A stretch of DNA of 64,000 nt from contig NZ_VSKS01000010.1 of assembly GCF_008312835.1 (NCBI RefSeq), forward strand, positions 1-64,000, read 5' to 3'. Positions 8,759 through 18,313 of this stretch are shown here, in pieces. The position numbers were made by a program, and so were the translations under genes. Origin of the DNA: Streptomyces marokkonensis (GTDB taxonomy: Bacteria; Actinomycetota; Actinomycetes; Streptomycetales; Streptomycetaceae). Under the pieces are notes generated by a model that was not told the DNA's origin, ran no database searches, and saw only the letters and a program-made list of their open reading frames with translations. Numbering within the stretch: the stretch's first letter is position 1; each line of letters begins with the position of its first letter.

Positions 8759-9889
8759 ATGTCCTTGACCCCTGTCCGCCGTCGAGTCGCCGTCGTCGGC
8801 ACCGGTGCCATCGTCGTCGGCGGTCATCTGCCCGCGCTGCGCGCCCACGCCGACCGCACCGAACTGGTCGCCGCCGTCGACGTGGACCAGGGCCGGCTCG
8901 ACGCCTTCCGGGCGTCCGCCGGGGAGCAGCCGGCAGGGGGACAGGTGGCCGGGTTCACCTCGATGAGCGCGATGCTGGACGCCGTACGGCCCGACCTGGT
9001 GCTCATCGGGACACCGCCGTCGCTCCATCGCCGGCAGACGGTGGCCGCGCTCAAGGCCGGTGCCTGGGTACTGTGCGAGAAGCCGTTGTGCCTGTCGCTC
9101 GCCGAGTACGACGACATCGCCGCGGCCGAGGAGGCCTCGGGGGCGTACGCCTCCGTGGTCTTCCAGCACCGCTACGGCTCCGGCGCCGCCCACGCCCGGG
9201 AACTGATCCGGAGCGGCGAGCTGGGCGCCCCGCTGGTCGCGCACTGCCAGACCACCTGGCACCGGGACGCCGCGTACTACTCCGTGCCCTGGCGCGGACG
9301 GTGGGCCACCGAGGGCGGCGGGCCGACCATGGGGCACGGCATCCACCAGTACGACCTGCTGCTGCACCTGCTCGGCGAGTGGGAGGAGATACGGGCCATG
9401 GCGGCGCGGCTCGTCCACGACACCGAGAGCGAGGACGTCTCCACCGCCCTGGTCCGCTTCCGCGGCGGCGCGCTCGCCACGGTCGTCAACAGCGTGCTCT
9501 CGCCGGACGAGGTCAGCCGGATCCGGATCGACTGCGCGGACGCGACGGTGGAACTCACTCATCTCTACGGGCACGTCAATGACGACTGGAGGTACACCCC
9601 GGCCCGGCACGTCCCCGCCGAGCGCGCCGATGCCTGGCGCACGCCCGCGCGGGACGTGCCGAGTTCGCACACGGCCCAACTGGGCGCTCTCCTCGACGCC
9701 TACGACGCCGGAACGCGGCCGCCGGGCAGCGGGCCGGAGGCCCGGGGCACCCTGGAGTTCGCCGCCGCCCTGTACAAGGCCGCGTTCACCGGCCGGGCGG
9801 TGCGGGCCGGTGAGATCGTCGCCGGGGATCCCTTCCACGAGGCCATGCACGGAGGGCGTTCCGACTGGGCGTCCGAGGAGCGGGTGTGA
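8759..9889 (+). CDS. Gfo/Idh/MocA-family oxidoreductase
   Basis: 376 aa. The N-terminal Rossmann fold has VAVVGTGAIVVGGHLP, and the family signature VLCEKPL is seen near residue 105. A C-terminal GFO_IDH_MocA domain follows. These NAD(P)-dependent enzymes oxidise sugars, inositols or related polyols. The ATG at 8759 has CGAGGAG 6 nt upstream; a start at 8717 would lie across the operator. The downstream PmoA-like gene overlaps its stop (GTGA), so the two form an operon, probably for catabolism of an uncommon sugar under a LacI-type regulator. Confidence 0.88.
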   Translation: MSLTPVRRRVAVVGTGAIVVGGHLPALRAHADRTELVAAVDVDQGRLDAFRASAGEQPAGGQVAGFTSMSAMLDAVRPDLVLIGTPPSLHRRQTVAALKAGAWVLCEKPLCLSLAEYDDIAAAEEASGAYASVVFQHRYGSGAAHARELIRSGELGAPLVAHCQTTWHRDAAYYSVPWRGRWATEGGGPTMGHGIHQYDLLLHLLGEWEEIRAMAARLVHDTESEDVSTALVRFRGGALATVVNSVLSPDEVSRIRIDCADATVELTHLYGHVNDDWRYTPARHVPAERADAWRTPARDVPSSHTAQLGALLDAYDAGTRPPGSGPEARGTLEFAAALYKAAFTGRAVRAGEIVAGDPFHEAMHGGRSDWASEERV

Positions 9890-10836
9890 GGATCCGCGTC
9901 GTCCATCGTGTGGGTGAGGCCGTCGAGGTGGGGGCGGGTGGTGCGGAGATCCTCCGCTATGCCTACCGTCCGGATCCTGAGCCGTTCGAGTCCCGGAAAC
10001 CGTATGCCCATCCCGTGCGCACGCTCGGCGGCCGCACGGTGACCGGGTACCGGCCGAACGACCACCGGTGGCACAAGGGACTGCAGATGACGGCCAGTCA
10101 TCTCTCCGGTCAGAATTTCTGGGGCGGCAACTCCTATGTGCACGGACGGGGTTACCTCCCCCTTCCCGAGCGGGTCGGTTCGATGCGGCACGACGGCTTC
10201 TCCGCGTTCGTCGTCGGGGACGGCCGGTTCGACTGCGTCGAGGACCTCACCTGGGTGGAGAACGGCGGTGGTGAGTGGGCGCGGGAGGCGCGGGGGCTGA
10301 GCGTCCACTCCGTCGACGAGGAGGCCGGGGCCTGGGTGCTGGACTGGTCGATACGGCTGACCAATGTGCGGGGGTCGGTGCTGGAGTTCGGGTCTCCGAC
10401 CACCGCGGGGCGGGAGATGGCCGGTTACACCGGGCTGCAGTGGCGGGGGCCGCGGGACTTCACCGGGGGGACGGTCTTCGCGCCGGGCGCCGGGGCCGGG
10501 GCCGGGGCTGGGGCCGGGGCTGGGGCTGGGGCCGGGGAGCTCATGGGTACGCAGAGTTCCTGGCTCGCTTTTACGGCGGAGCACGATGAGTGCGACGGTC
10601 ACTCCACGCTCGTCTTCGCGCACGCGCCGGAGAATCTTGACGGGCGTGCCGTTCATCCGTCGCACTGGTTCGTGCGCTCCGAGCCGATTCCGTCGGTCGC
10701 GTTCTCCTGGGCGTTCTTCGAGGAGTTCGCGCTGGCGCCGGGGGAGTCCTTCGCGTACCGGTACCGGGTCGTGGTCGCGGACGGTGCGTGGGACCGGGAG
10801 CGGGTGGAAGGGTATCTGGGCGGACTGGTGTGGTGA
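9886..10836 (+). CDS. PmoA-family protein (DUF6807)
   Basis: 316 aa. It matches the PmoA/DUF6807 family, with PNDHRWHKGL, FWGGNSY and a C-terminal AYRYRVVV strand. The name comes from methane oxygenase annotation, but in Streptomyces these genes accompany Gfo/Idh/MocA oxidoreductases and a sugar-catabolic role is more likely. The GTG at 9886 overlaps the upstream stop. Residues near 200-217 are a Gly-Ala run coded by a GGGGCC-type repeat, absent from the usual family core and probably a loop expansion. Confidence 0.8.
   Translation: MRIRVVHRVGEAVEVGAGGAEILRYAYRPDPEPFESRKPYAHPVRTLGGRTVTGYRPNDHRWHKGLQMTASHLSGQNFWGGNSYVHGRGYLPLPERVGSMRHDGFSAFVVGDGRFDCVEDLTWVENGGGEWAREARGLSVHSVDEEAGAWVLDWSIRLTNVRGSVLEFGSPTTAGREMAGYTGLQWRGPRDFTGGTVFAPGAGAGAGAGAGAGAGAGELMGTQSSWLAFTAEHDECDGHSTLVFAHAPENLDGRAVHPSHWFVRSEPIPSVAFSWAFFEEFALAPGESFAYRYRVVVADGAWDRERVEGYLGGLVW
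10489..10538 (+). repeat. GGGGCC/GGGGCT hexanucleotide repeat within coding sequence
   Basis: About eight hexamer units encode alternating Gly-Ala in the PmoA-like protein. The plus strand has runs of four G separated by two bases, a G-quadruplex-prone pattern. Whole units keep frame, so copy number could vary without breaking the gene. Confidence 0.8.
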
Positions 10837-10910
10837 GCGGTGCGTGGTCGTATGCCTGCGGCGCAGCGGTCTGTGGGGTGGGGTGCGCGTAGCGCCGGAT
10901 GCCGGTGGGT

Positions 10911-11025
10911 GGGTCGGGGCCGGGTCGGGGGTGTCCGTCCTCGGACTGGCGCGACTGGGATTGCCGGAAGGGGCTGAGGGCGCGGACGCGCCAGCCACTG
11001 CGGGCGAACACCCCCGCCCCGACCC
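10911..11025. repeat. Nested inverted-repeat intergenic element
   Basis: In the 457-bp gap after the PmoA gene, an outer imperfect inverted repeat pairs the region 10911-10934 with 11008-11025 (GGGTCGGGG...GGGGTGT against ACACCCCC...CGACCC). An inner repeat pairs TGGCGCG (10947-10953) with CGCGCCA (10987-10993). The element and the G-rich stretch before it (10850-10900) resemble intergenic sequence recurring in Streptomyces genomes, from memory. It may act as a terminator. No gene is supported in this gap. Confidence 0.55.
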
Positions 11026-11293
11026 CTCCGCGCCGTACGCGACCGCCGGCCGCCCTCCGCCCCGCCGTCCCGCGGATCCGCCCCGCTCCGCCGTTCCCGC
11101 TCCGCTGTCGCGCGGCTTCCGCGGGCAGTCGTGCCGCTGGGGCGATGGGGGAGGGGGCGCGACGGCACCCCTGCGCCACTTTCGCGGGGTACGCGCCAGC
11201 GCCGGGGTGCGCGAACATCCTCGAAGCCCACGCGGAGCGCCCGGCGACACTCTCACCGGTGACGAAGGGAGCGTCGGCCCGATGTGCCTCGGC

Positions 11294-11953
11294 TCAGTTC
11301 CGCCGGAGCCCGCGCGCGTACGACGCGGGAAGACGGGCCGACGCCACGGCCAGCGCCGTCGCGGCGCTGGCGATGCCGAGGACCGCCCCGGCGGCCACGT
11401 CGCCCGGATAGTGCACACCCGTGTGGATACGCGAGTAGCCGACCGCCCCCGCCAACGCCCCCAGCGGCACCGACGCCGCGGGCAGCACCGTCCCCACCGC
11501 CGTGGCGAACGCGACCGCCGACGCGGTGTGCCCGGAAGGGAACGACGCCGACGTCGGCATCGGCACGTGGCGGTCCACGGTCACCCGCGCCGCCTCCCGG
11601 TCCGGCCGGTCCCTGCGCACCAGGCGCTTGCCCAGCAGGTTGGCCGACGCCGACGCCACGGCGATCGCCCCCACCCCGGCGAGCGCCGCGCGGCGCGGCC
11701 GTGAGCCGGCCAGGGCGAGCGCTCCCGCGATGGTGAACGAGATCTTGGAGTGGTCGGCCGCGTGGGAGAGACGGCGCAGTGCCCGGTCGAGGGTCGGCGT
11801 CGGGGTGGCGGCGACCGCGGCGTACAGGGCACCGTCCACGGCCCTGAGGTCGCCGAGTACCGCGGAGGCGACCCTGCGCAGTCCGTCGGCGGGCGGTACG
11901 GGCCTGGTGAGCGGACGGGTGACGTCCTGGTCGGTGGTGGGCGGCTCGCTCAT
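11294..11953 (-). CDS. PAP2-family membrane phosphatase
   Basis: 219 aa. The three phosphatase motifs are present: KRLVRRDRP, SFPSGHTAS and SRIHTGVHYPGD, with the catalytic His in each of the last two. Four or more hydrophobic segments suggest an integral membrane enzyme acting on lipid phosphates such as phosphatidic acid or polyprenyl diphosphate. The ATG at 11953 has GGGAGAG upstream. It is transcribed toward the preceding intergenic element and is separate from copA upstream (112-bp gap). Confidence 0.88.
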   Translation of the reverse strand: MSEPPTTDQDVTRPLTRPVPPADGLRRVASAVLGDLRAVDGALYAAVAATPTPTLDRALRRLSHAADHSKISFTIAGALALAGSRPRRAALAGVGAIAVASASANLLGKRLVRRDRPDREAARVTVDRHVPMPTSASFPSGHTASAVAFATAVGTVLPAASVPLGALAGAVGYSRIHTGVHYPGDVAAGAVLGIASAATALAVASARLPASYARGLRRN

Positions 11954-12065
11954 CTGTCTCTCCCGCGGTGGCGTCCTGGAGTGGCGTACCCGCACCGTGG
12001 AGCGGGAATCACCAAGTGCCCACGGTACGCATGATCCATCCGGGGGGCCCGCCCGCCCCGGCGCT

Positions 12066-14318
12066 TCAGGCGGCCCGGAACGTGCGCAGGCGCAGCGAGT
12101 TGCCGACCACGAAGACCGACGAGAACGCCATGGCCGCCCCAGCGATCATGGGGTTCAGCAGACCGGCCGCCGCGAGCGGCAGCGCCGCCACGTTGTAGGC
12201 GAACGCCCAGAACAGGTTGGACCGGATGGTGCCGAGGGTGCGGCGGGCGAGCCGGATGGCGTCCGCCGCGGCCCGCAGGTCCCCGCGGACCAGGGTCAGG
12301 TCGCCGGCCTCGATCGCCGCGTCCGTTCCGGTGCCCATGGCCAGGCCCAGGTCCGCCTGCGCGAGTGCCGCCGCGTCGTTGACCCCGTCGCCGACCATGG
12401 CGACCGAACGGCCCTCGGACTGGAGCCGCTTGACGACGTCCACCTTGTCCTGCGGCAGCACCTCGGCGATGACGTCCTCCGGCGCGATACCGACCTCCCG
12501 GGCCACCGAGCGGGCCACCGCCTCGTTGTCCCCGGTCAGCAGGACCGGCCGCAGACCGAGCGCGCGCAGCCGGCGGACGGCCTCGGGGCTGGTCTCCTTC
12601 ACGGCGTCGGCGATCTCCAGTACCGCGCGCGCCTCACCGTCCCAGGCGACCAGGACGGCGGTGTGTCCCGCCTCTTCCACCAGGTCCCTGGTCCGGGCCA
12701 GGTCCTCGGGGAGTTCCAGGGACCACTCCCGCAGGAGCCCGTCGCGGCCGACGAGGACCGCGTGGCCGTCGACGACGCCCTGGACACCGAGCCCGGGGAC
12801 GTTCGCGAAGTCCTCCGGCGTGGGCAGGGGCTCGCCCAGCCTGTCCCGCGCGCCGTCGGTGACCGCCCGCGCGATCGGGTGCTCGGAGGAGTGCTCCAAC
12901 GCGCCCGCGAGCCGCAGCACTTCCTTCTCGTCGGTGCCGGCGGCGGTGTGCACGGACAGCAGGGTCATCCGGCCCGTGGTCACGGTGCCGGTCTTGTCGA
13001 GGACCACCGTGTCGACGCGGCGGGTGGACTCCAGGACCTCGGGGCCCTTGATGAGGATGCCGAGCTGGGCGCCGCGCCCGGTGCCGACCATCAGCGCGGT
13101 GGGGGTGGCCAGGCCGAGGGCGCACGGGCAGGCGATGATCAGGACGGCCACGGCGGCGGTGAACGCGGCCGTCAGACCGGCGCCGTTGCCGAGCCAGAAG
13201 CCCAGGGTGCCCAGGGCCAGGGCGATGACGACGGGCACGAAGACGGCGGAGATCCGGTCCGCGAGCCGCTGCGCGGCGGCCTTTCCGTTCTGCGCGTCCT
13301 CCACCAGCTTGGCCATACGGGCCAGTTGGGTGTCCGCGCCGACCCGTGTGGCCGTCACGACGAGACGCCCGCCGACGTTGAGGGTGGCTCCGGTGACCGG
13401 GTCCCCGGCGGCGACCTCCACCGGCACCGACTCGCCGGTGAGCATCGAGGCGTCCACCGCGGAGGAGCCCTCGGCGACGGTCCCGTCGGTCGCGATCTTC
13501 TCGCCGGGGCGCACCAGGAAGCGGTCGCCGACCCTCAGCTCGGCGACGGGAACCGTCTTCTCGGGGCCGTCGGCGGGCAGTACGGTGACGTCCTTCGCGC
13601 CCAGCTCCAGCAGGGCCCGGAGCGCCGCTCCCGCCTTCCGCTTGGCACGTGCCTCGAAGTAGCGGCCGGCCAGGATGAAGGCGGTCACTCCGGCGGCGGC
13701 CTCCAGGTAGATGTTCCCGGCGCCGTCGCTGCGGGCGATGGTCAGTTCGAAGGGGTGGGTCATACCGGGCGTGCCGGCCGTGCCGAAGAAGAGGGCCCAC
13801 AGGGACCACAGGAACGCGGCCGAGGTGCCCACCGAGATGAGCGTGTCCATGGTGGCGGCACCGTGCCGCGCGTTGGTGAACGCCGCCTTGTGGAAGGGCC
13901 ACGCCGCGTACGTCACGACCGGCGCCGCCAGGGTGAGGGACAGCCACTGCCAGTACTCGAACTGCAGAGCCGGGGCCATCGCCATCGCCACGACGGGCAC
14001 CGCCAGGGCCACCGCAGTGATCAACCGCTGTCTGAGGGGCCGGAGCCCGTCGGGTTCGTCGTCCTCCCCGGCCGGCTCGTCCGGTGGTGTCGGCTCCTGG
14101 GCCGTGTAGCCGGTGGCCTCGACGGTGGTGATCAGATCGCGGACGGTCACCTCACCGCCGTAGCTGACCCGCGCCTTCTCGGTGGCGTAGTTGACGGTGG
14201 CGGTGACCCCCTCCATCCGGTTGAGCTTCTTCTCGATGCGGGCGGCGCAGGAGGCGCAGGTCATCCCGCCGATCGCGAGCTCCACCTCGGCATCGGCGCC
14301 TGCTGTACGGACGGTCAT
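12066..14318 (-). CDS. copA: Copper-exporting P1B-type ATPase CopA
   Basis: 750 aa. One N-terminal heavy-metal-binding domain has GMTCASC (C21, C24). Membrane helices follow, with the transport motif CPC (C397-P398-C399) in IIACPCALG, the phosphorylation site DKTGT (D441), the HP locus SSEHPIARA and the hinge [10 protein letters not shown]. These are diagnostic of Cu(I) P-type ATPases, which use ATP to export Cu(I). The ATG at 14318 has AGGAG upstream; longer in-frame starts would include the promoter. It diverges from a secreted His-rich protein gene across a region with CsoR-like boxes. Confidence 0.95.
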   Translation of the reverse strand: MTVRTAGADAEVELAIGGMTCASCAARIEKKLNRMEGVTATVNYATEKARVSYGGEVTVRDLITTVEATGYTAQEPTPPDEPAGEDDEPDGLRPLRQRLITAVALAVPVVAMAMAPALQFEYWQWLSLTLAAPVVTYAAWPFHKAAFTNARHGAATMDTLISVGTSAAFLWSLWALFFGTAGTPGMTHPFELTIARSDGAGNIYLEAAAGVTAFILAGRYFEARAKRKAGAALRALLELGAKDVTVLPADGPEKTVPVAELRVGDRFLVRPGEKIATDGTVAEGSSAVDASMLTGESVPVEVAAGDPVTGATLNVGGRLVVTATRVGADTQLARMAKLVEDAQNGKAAAQRLADRISAVFVPVVIALALGTLGFWLGNGAGLTAAFTAAVAVLIIACPCALGLATPTALMVGTGRGAQLGILIKGPEVLESTRRVDTVVLDKTGTVTTGRMTLLSVHTAAGTDEKEVLRLAGALEHSSEHPIARAVTDGARDRLGEPLPTPEDFANVPGLGVQGVVDGHAVLVGRDGLLREWSLELPEDLARTRDLVEEAGHTAVLVAWDGEARAVLEIADAVKETSPEAVRRLRALGLRPVLLTGDNEAVARSVAREVGIAPEDVIAEVLPQDKVDVVKRLQSEGRSVAMVGDGVNDAAALAQADLGLAMGTGTDAAIEAGDLTLVRGDLRAAADAIRLARRTLGTIRSNLFWAFAYNVAALPLAAAGLLNPMIAGAAMAFSSVFVVGNSLRLRTFRAA

Positions 14319-14370
14319 GCTGCACTCCTGTGACAGATACGGGGCGGGGGATACCCGCCGGGGGATTACA

Positions 14371-14399
14371 TGTATACCCCCCATGGGTATCTTCGGCAA
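14371..14399 (-). promoter_or_regulatory. copA promoter with CsoR-like box in the spacer
   Basis: Read on the minus strand, -35 TTGCCG (14394-14399) and -10 TATACA (14371-14376) are separated by 17 bp. The inverted repeat ATACCCCCCATGGGTAT (14374-14390) fills the spacer and matches the TACCC...GGGTA form of CsoR operators, so CsoR binding would exclude polymerase until Cu(I) releases it. A weaker ATACCCGCCGGGGGAT lies at 14351-14366. Confidence 0.78.
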
Positions 14400-14412
14400 G
14401 GGGCGGAACGGC

Positions 14413-14440
14413 TTGACTTGGTACCCCCTAGGGGTATGGT
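14413..14440 (+). promoter_or_regulatory. Promoter with CsoR-like box for the secreted copper-locus protein
   Basis: On the plus strand, -35 TTGACT (14413-14418) and -10 TATGGT (14435-14440) are 16 bp apart. The perfect 15-bp TACCCCCTAGGGGTA (14422-14436) lies in the spacer and overlaps the -10. The arrangement mirrors the copA promoter on the other strand. Confidence 0.78.
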
Positions 14441-14499
14441 GAGCTGTATCGATCGGCTTGGAGTGAGCCGCGGACCCTGTTTGTCGAGGAGAGACGGTC

Positions 14500-15447
14500 A
14501 TGAACACCGGACTGAAGATCACCGCGTTCGCCGCCGCCCTGGCCGCCACCTTCGGCGTGGCCTACGGTGTCGGCGAGGGACTCGACCCGGTCGTCGCGGA
14601 CCGTGCGCCGGCTCACGACGAGCAGCACGAACCCTCCGCACCGGCGGCGAAGGAGGGCGGTGGCGGCGAGGCCGCTCCGGCCGGCGGGCTGCAGATCTCC
14701 GAGGGCGGTTACACCCTCGACCTGAAGACCCCGCGCGTCACCGCCGGGGACCGCACCGACCTGCGCTTCACCGTCCGGGACGACCAGGGGCGCGCCGTGA
14801 CCGAGTATCGCCGCGAGCACGACAAGGAACTCCACCTCATCGTCGCCTCACGCGATCTGCTCACCTACCGCCATCTCCACCCCACCCGCGCTGCCGACGG
14901 CACCTGGAGCACCCCCGTCGACCTGCCCCGGGCCGGTGGATACCGGGTCTTCGCCGACTTCACCCCGGCGCAGAAGGGCGCGGAGAACCTCACCCTCGGA
15001 GCGGACCTCGCCGCCTCCGGTTCCTACCGGCCGCGGGAACTGCCCCGGGCCAGTGCCACGGCACGCGTCGACGGCTACGAGGTCGGGCTGACCGGGTCGC
15101 TGCGGCCCGGACGGTCGAGCGATCTGCGGCTGAGCGTCTCGCGTGACGGCAAGCCGGTCACCGACCTCCAGCCCTACCTCGGCGCCTACGGCCACCTCGT
15201 CGCCCTGCGCTCCGGAGACCTCGCCTACCTGCACGTCCACCCCCACGGCGAACCCGGCGACGGCACGACCGAGCCCGGCCCGGAGGTCTCCTTCACGGCG
15301 ACCGCCCCCAGCGGCGGCAGCTACCGGCTGTTCCTCGACTTCAAGCACGACGGCGTCGTCCGCACCGCGGCCTTCACCGTGCACGCCGGAGCGGCCGGGA
15401 CACCGTCGAGTGGCACCCCGGAACACTCCGACGGCCACGGACACTGA
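14500..15447 (+). CDS. Secreted His-rich protein, copper-responsive (function unknown)
   Basis: 315 aa. An N-terminal signal or anchor segment (about residues 5-25) is followed by an acidic, Ala/Gly-rich linker and two beta-rich halves. The possible metal-ligand clusters are YRHLHPT, HVHPH and the C-terminal HSDGHGH. RBS CGAGGAG precedes the ATG. The gene diverges from copA under a twin CsoR-like promoter, so a copper-handling role outside the membrane (binding, delivery or oxidation protection) is inferred. The family was not recognised with certainty. It converges on the GH15 gene with 3 bp between stops. Confidence 0.75.
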   Translation: MNTGLKITAFAAALAATFGVAYGVGEGLDPVVADRAPAHDEQHEPSAPAAKEGGGGEAAPAGGLQISEGGYTLDLKTPRVTAGDRTDLRFTVRDDQGRAVTEYRREHDKELHLIVASRDLLTYRHLHPTRAADGTWSTPVDLPRAGGYRVFADFTPAQKGAENLTLGADLAASGSYRPRELPRASATARVDGYEVGLTGSLRPGRSSDLRLSVSRDGKPVTDLQPYLGAYGHLVALRSGDLAYLHVHPHGEPGDGTTEPGPEVSFTATAPSGGSYRLFLDFKHDGVVRTAAFTVHAGAAGTPSSGTPEHSDGHGH

Positions 15448-15450
15448 GCC

Positions 15451-17286
15451 TCAGCCCAGGGCACGGTCCAGATTGAACGCGGCGCTGATCAGGGAGAGAT
15501 GAGTGAACGCCTGCGGGAAGTTGCCCTGCTGCTTCCCGGTGTGGCTGATCTCCTCGGCGTACAGGCCGAGGTGGTTGCCATACGTCAGCATCTTCTCGAA
15601 GGCGAGGGCCGCCTCGTCGAGCCGCCCGGCCCGGGTCAGCGCCTCCACGTACCAGAAGGAGCACATGGAGAACGTCCCCTCGTCGCCGTGCAGTCCGTCG
15701 GGGCTCACCCGCGGGTCGTAGCGGTAGACCAAGGAGTCCGACACCAGGTCCTCGGTGAGGGAGTCGAGCGTCGACAGCCACTTGGGGTCGGTCGGCGCGA
15801 TGAACTTCGCCAGCGGCATCATCAGCACCGCCGCGTCCAGCACCTCGCCGTCCTCGTGCTGCACGAACGCCTGACGTGACGCGGACCAGCCGCGGTCCAT
15901 GATCCGCCGGTAGATGGTGTCCCTGCTCGCCCGCCAGCGGGAGAGGTCGGCGGGCAGTCCGCGCTGGCCGGCCATCCGGATGGCCCGCTCGATCGCCACC
16001 CAGCACATCAGGCGCGAGTACAGGAAGTTCTTGCGACCGCCGCGCGTCTCCCAGACTCCCTCGTCGGGCTGGTCCCAGTGCGCGCACACCCAGTCCGTCA
16101 GCGCCGTCACGTGGTCCCACTGCTCGCTGGAGACGGGCTCGGCCCACTTGTTGTACAGATAGATCGAGTCGATCAGCGCCCCGTAGATGTCGAGCTGCAA
16201 CTGACCGGCCGCGGCGTTGCCGATCCGCACCGGCGCCGAGCCCTGATGCCCCTCGAGGTGGCCGAGCTCGGTCTCGGGAATGTCGGCGCGGCCGTCGATG
16301 CCGTACATGATCTGCAGGGGGCCGGACGGGGTGCCGTCACCGGGGCTGATGTGCCGGGACACGAATCCCATGAACGCCGCGGCCTCCTCGGTGAACCCCA
16401 GGCGCAGCAGCGCGTAGACGCAGAACGCGGCGTCGCGTACCCACACGTAGCGGTAGTCCCAGTTGCGTTCCCCGCCGAGTTCCTCGGGAAGGCTGGTCGT
16501 CGGTGCCGCCACGATCGCGCCGGTCGGCTCGTAGGTGAGCAGCTTCAGTGTGAGCGCGGAGCGGTGCACCATCTCCCGCCAGCGGCCCCGGTAGCGCGAG
16601 GAGGACAGCCAGCGCCTCCAGTACGCCACCGTCGCGGCGAACTGCCGTTCCGCCTCCCCGCACTCGCAGCGGCTCGGGGACACGTCTCCGCCGACCCGGT
16701 CCAGGGCGAACACCGCCGTGTCGCCCTCGTTCAGCTTGAAGTCGGCCCGCACGTCCGTTTCGTCCGCCTCCAGCGGGACGGTCGCGGTGAGGGCGAGGGA
16801 CAGTTCGGGGGAATCGAAGACCGCGATGTCTCCGGTCAGTCGCACGGTGTGCGGCCGGGCGCCGTAGCCGAACCGCGGTGCCACCCGCGTCCGGAAGGGC
16901 ACGGAGCCGCGCACGCACAGCACCCGCCGGATCAGCCGGTGCCGCCGCTCCTCGACCGGATCGTCGACGACGGGCATGAAGTCCTGCACCTCGCCGACCC
17001 CGTCCTCGGTGAAGAACCGGGTGATCAGGACATTGGTGTCGGGGAAGTAGAACTGCTTGGTGCGGGCCGGCAGGGCCGCCGCCAGCTCGAAGCAGCCGCC
17101 CCGCTCGGCGTCCAGGACGGCGGCGAACACGCTCGGCGCGTCGAAGGACGGACAGCAGTACCAGTCGATCGTGCCGTCGGTCCCCACCAGCGCCACACTG
17201 CGCAGGTCGCCGATCAGCCCGTGATCGGCGATCGGCACGTACCGCGGTGTCCCGGACGCGTCCCGTTCCTCGGCCGTCCCGTCCAT
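15451..17286 (-). CDS. GH15-family glycoside hydrolase (glucoamylase/trehalase-like)
   Basis: About 611 aa. The N-terminal domain begins [28 protein letters not shown]-like, typical of the GH15 group that includes actinobacterial trehalases and glucoamylases. The (alpha/alpha)6 barrel includes [14 protein letters not shown] and SFWYVEAL. There is no signal peptide, so it is cytoplasmic. The expected reaction is exo-hydrolysis of trehalose or alpha-glucans. The ATG at 17286 is preferred (GGGAGG 5 nt upstream) over the GTG at 17289. Confidence 0.88.
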   Translation of the reverse strand: MDGTAEERDASGTPRYVPIADHGLIGDLRSVALVGTDGTIDWYCCPSFDAPSVFAAVLDAERGGCFELAAALPARTKQFYFPDTNVLITRFFTEDGVGEVQDFMPVVDDPVEERRHRLIRRVLCVRGSVPFRTRVAPRFGYGARPHTVRLTGDIAVFDSPELSLALTATVPLEADETDVRADFKLNEGDTAVFALDRVGGDVSPSRCECGEAERQFAATVAYWRRWLSSSRYRGRWREMVHRSALTLKLLTYEPTGAIVAAPTTSLPEELGGERNWDYRYVWVRDAAFCVYALLRLGFTEEAAAFMGFVSRHISPGDGTPSGPLQIMYGIDGRADIPETELGHLEGHQGSAPVRIGNAAAGQLQLDIYGALIDSIYLYNKWAEPVSSEQWDHVTALTDWVCAHWDQPDEGVWETRGGRKNFLYSRLMCWVAIERAIRMAGQRGLPADLSRWRASRDTIYRRIMDRGWSASRQAFVQHEDGEVLDAAVLMMPLAKFIAPTDPKWLSTLDSLTEDLVSDSLVYRYDPRVSPDGLHGDEGTFSMCSFWYVEALTRAGRLDEAALAFEKMLTYGNHLGLYAEEISHTGKQQGNFPQAFTHLSLISAAFNLDRALG

Positions 17287-17399
17287 CACAGCCTCCCTGG
17301 CGGGGCATCTCGTCCCGTATGCACCGCTCTGTCCAGCCTAGGCCCGTCCAGCGGATCGAGCGGGACGAACGGGACGCCGGGGCCGGGCGGAGGCAGGGT

Positions 17400-18179
17400 T
17401 CAGACCACGGTCACCCGCAGCCCCGCCTCCTCGAAGCGGCGCACGGCCTCCGGGTCCGCGGCGGAGTCCGTGACCAGGGTGTCCACCGCCTCCGCCGCGC
17501 AGATCCGGGCGAACGCCCGCCGGCCCAGCTTGCTGGAGTCGGCGGCCACGACCACCCGTTCGGCCCGCTCGCACAGCAGCCGGTTGATCGCGGCCTCCGC
17601 CTCGTCGTGGGCCGCCGCCCCGTGCGCGGCGTCGAAGGCGACGACACCGAGCACCGCCACGTCCAGGGTGATCTGCCCCAGCACACCGTCCGCGAGCGGC
17701 CCGACCAGCTCGTACGACTGGGCCCGCGCCACCCCTCCGGTCAGCACGATCTTGAACTGGGGCCGCACGGCCAGCTCGTTGGCGATGTTCAGCGCGTTCG
17801 TCACCACCGTCAGCGCGGGTGACCCGGAGGCGAGGTCGCCGCGCACGGCCAGCGCCCGCGCCACCTCCGTGGTGGTCGTCCCCCCGGTCAGCCCCACCGC
17901 CTCGCCCGGAGCGACGAGATCCGCCACCGCCTTCGCGATGCGCTGCTTCTCCGACGCGTGCCGCGCGGTCTTGTAGCGCAGCGGCAGCTCGTAGGACACC
18001 CCGTGCACCACCGCGCCGCCCCGGGTGCGCACCAGCATCTGCTGCTCGGCGAGCTGGTCGAAGTCGCGCCGGATCGTCGCGGCCGACACCGCCAGCTCGC
18101 CGGCCGCCTCGTCGACGTCCAGCCGGCCGCGCTCGACGAGCAGCTCCAGCAGCGTCTTCCAGCGGGCGTCCCGTGACAT
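17400..18179 (-). CDS. DeoR/AgaR-family transcriptional repressor
   Basis: 259 aa. The N-terminal winged helix (LAVSAATIRRDFDQLAEQ) and the DeoR C-terminal sugar-phosphate sensor domain are present, with GGTTTTEVA and VVVAADSSKLGR. The ATG has GGGAGGGG upstream. It diverges from a SIS isomerase and class II aldolase gene pair, which it probably represses until a sugar phosphate binds. Confidence 0.88.
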   Translation of the reverse strand: MSRDARWKTLLELLVERGRLDVDEAAGELAVSAATIRRDFDQLAEQQMLVRTRGGAVVHGVSYELPLRYKTARHASEKQRIAKAVADLVAPGEAVGLTGGTTTTEVARALAVRGDLASGSPALTVVTNALNIANELAVRPQFKIVLTGGVARAQSYELVGPLADGVLGQITLDVAVLGVVAFDAAHGAAAHDEAEAAINRLLCERAERVVVAADSSKLGRRAFARICAAEAVDTLVTDSAADPEAVRRFEEAGLRVTVV

Positions 18180-18245
18180 CCGCCCCTCCCGTTCCGGCCG
18201 TTCTCCGCGTCTGCGGCGACCCTAACCCACCCGGCCGAGCGCATG

Positions 18246-18285
18246 ATGCTTGATTATGCTCGAAAACTCGCCCTATCTTGCAAGA
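18246..18285. promoter_or_regulatory. Candidate DeoR operator in the divergent region
   Basis: Direct repeats ATGCTTGA (18246-18253) and ATGCTCGA (18256-18263) are spaced by one helical turn, followed by palindrome TCTTGCAAGA (18276-18285). The stretch is much richer in A/T than its surroundings. It lies between the divergent DeoR regulator and the SIS gene. Confidence 0.5.
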
Positions 18286-18313
18286 ACAATCATCTAACCT
18301 TCAGGGGTGCGGC

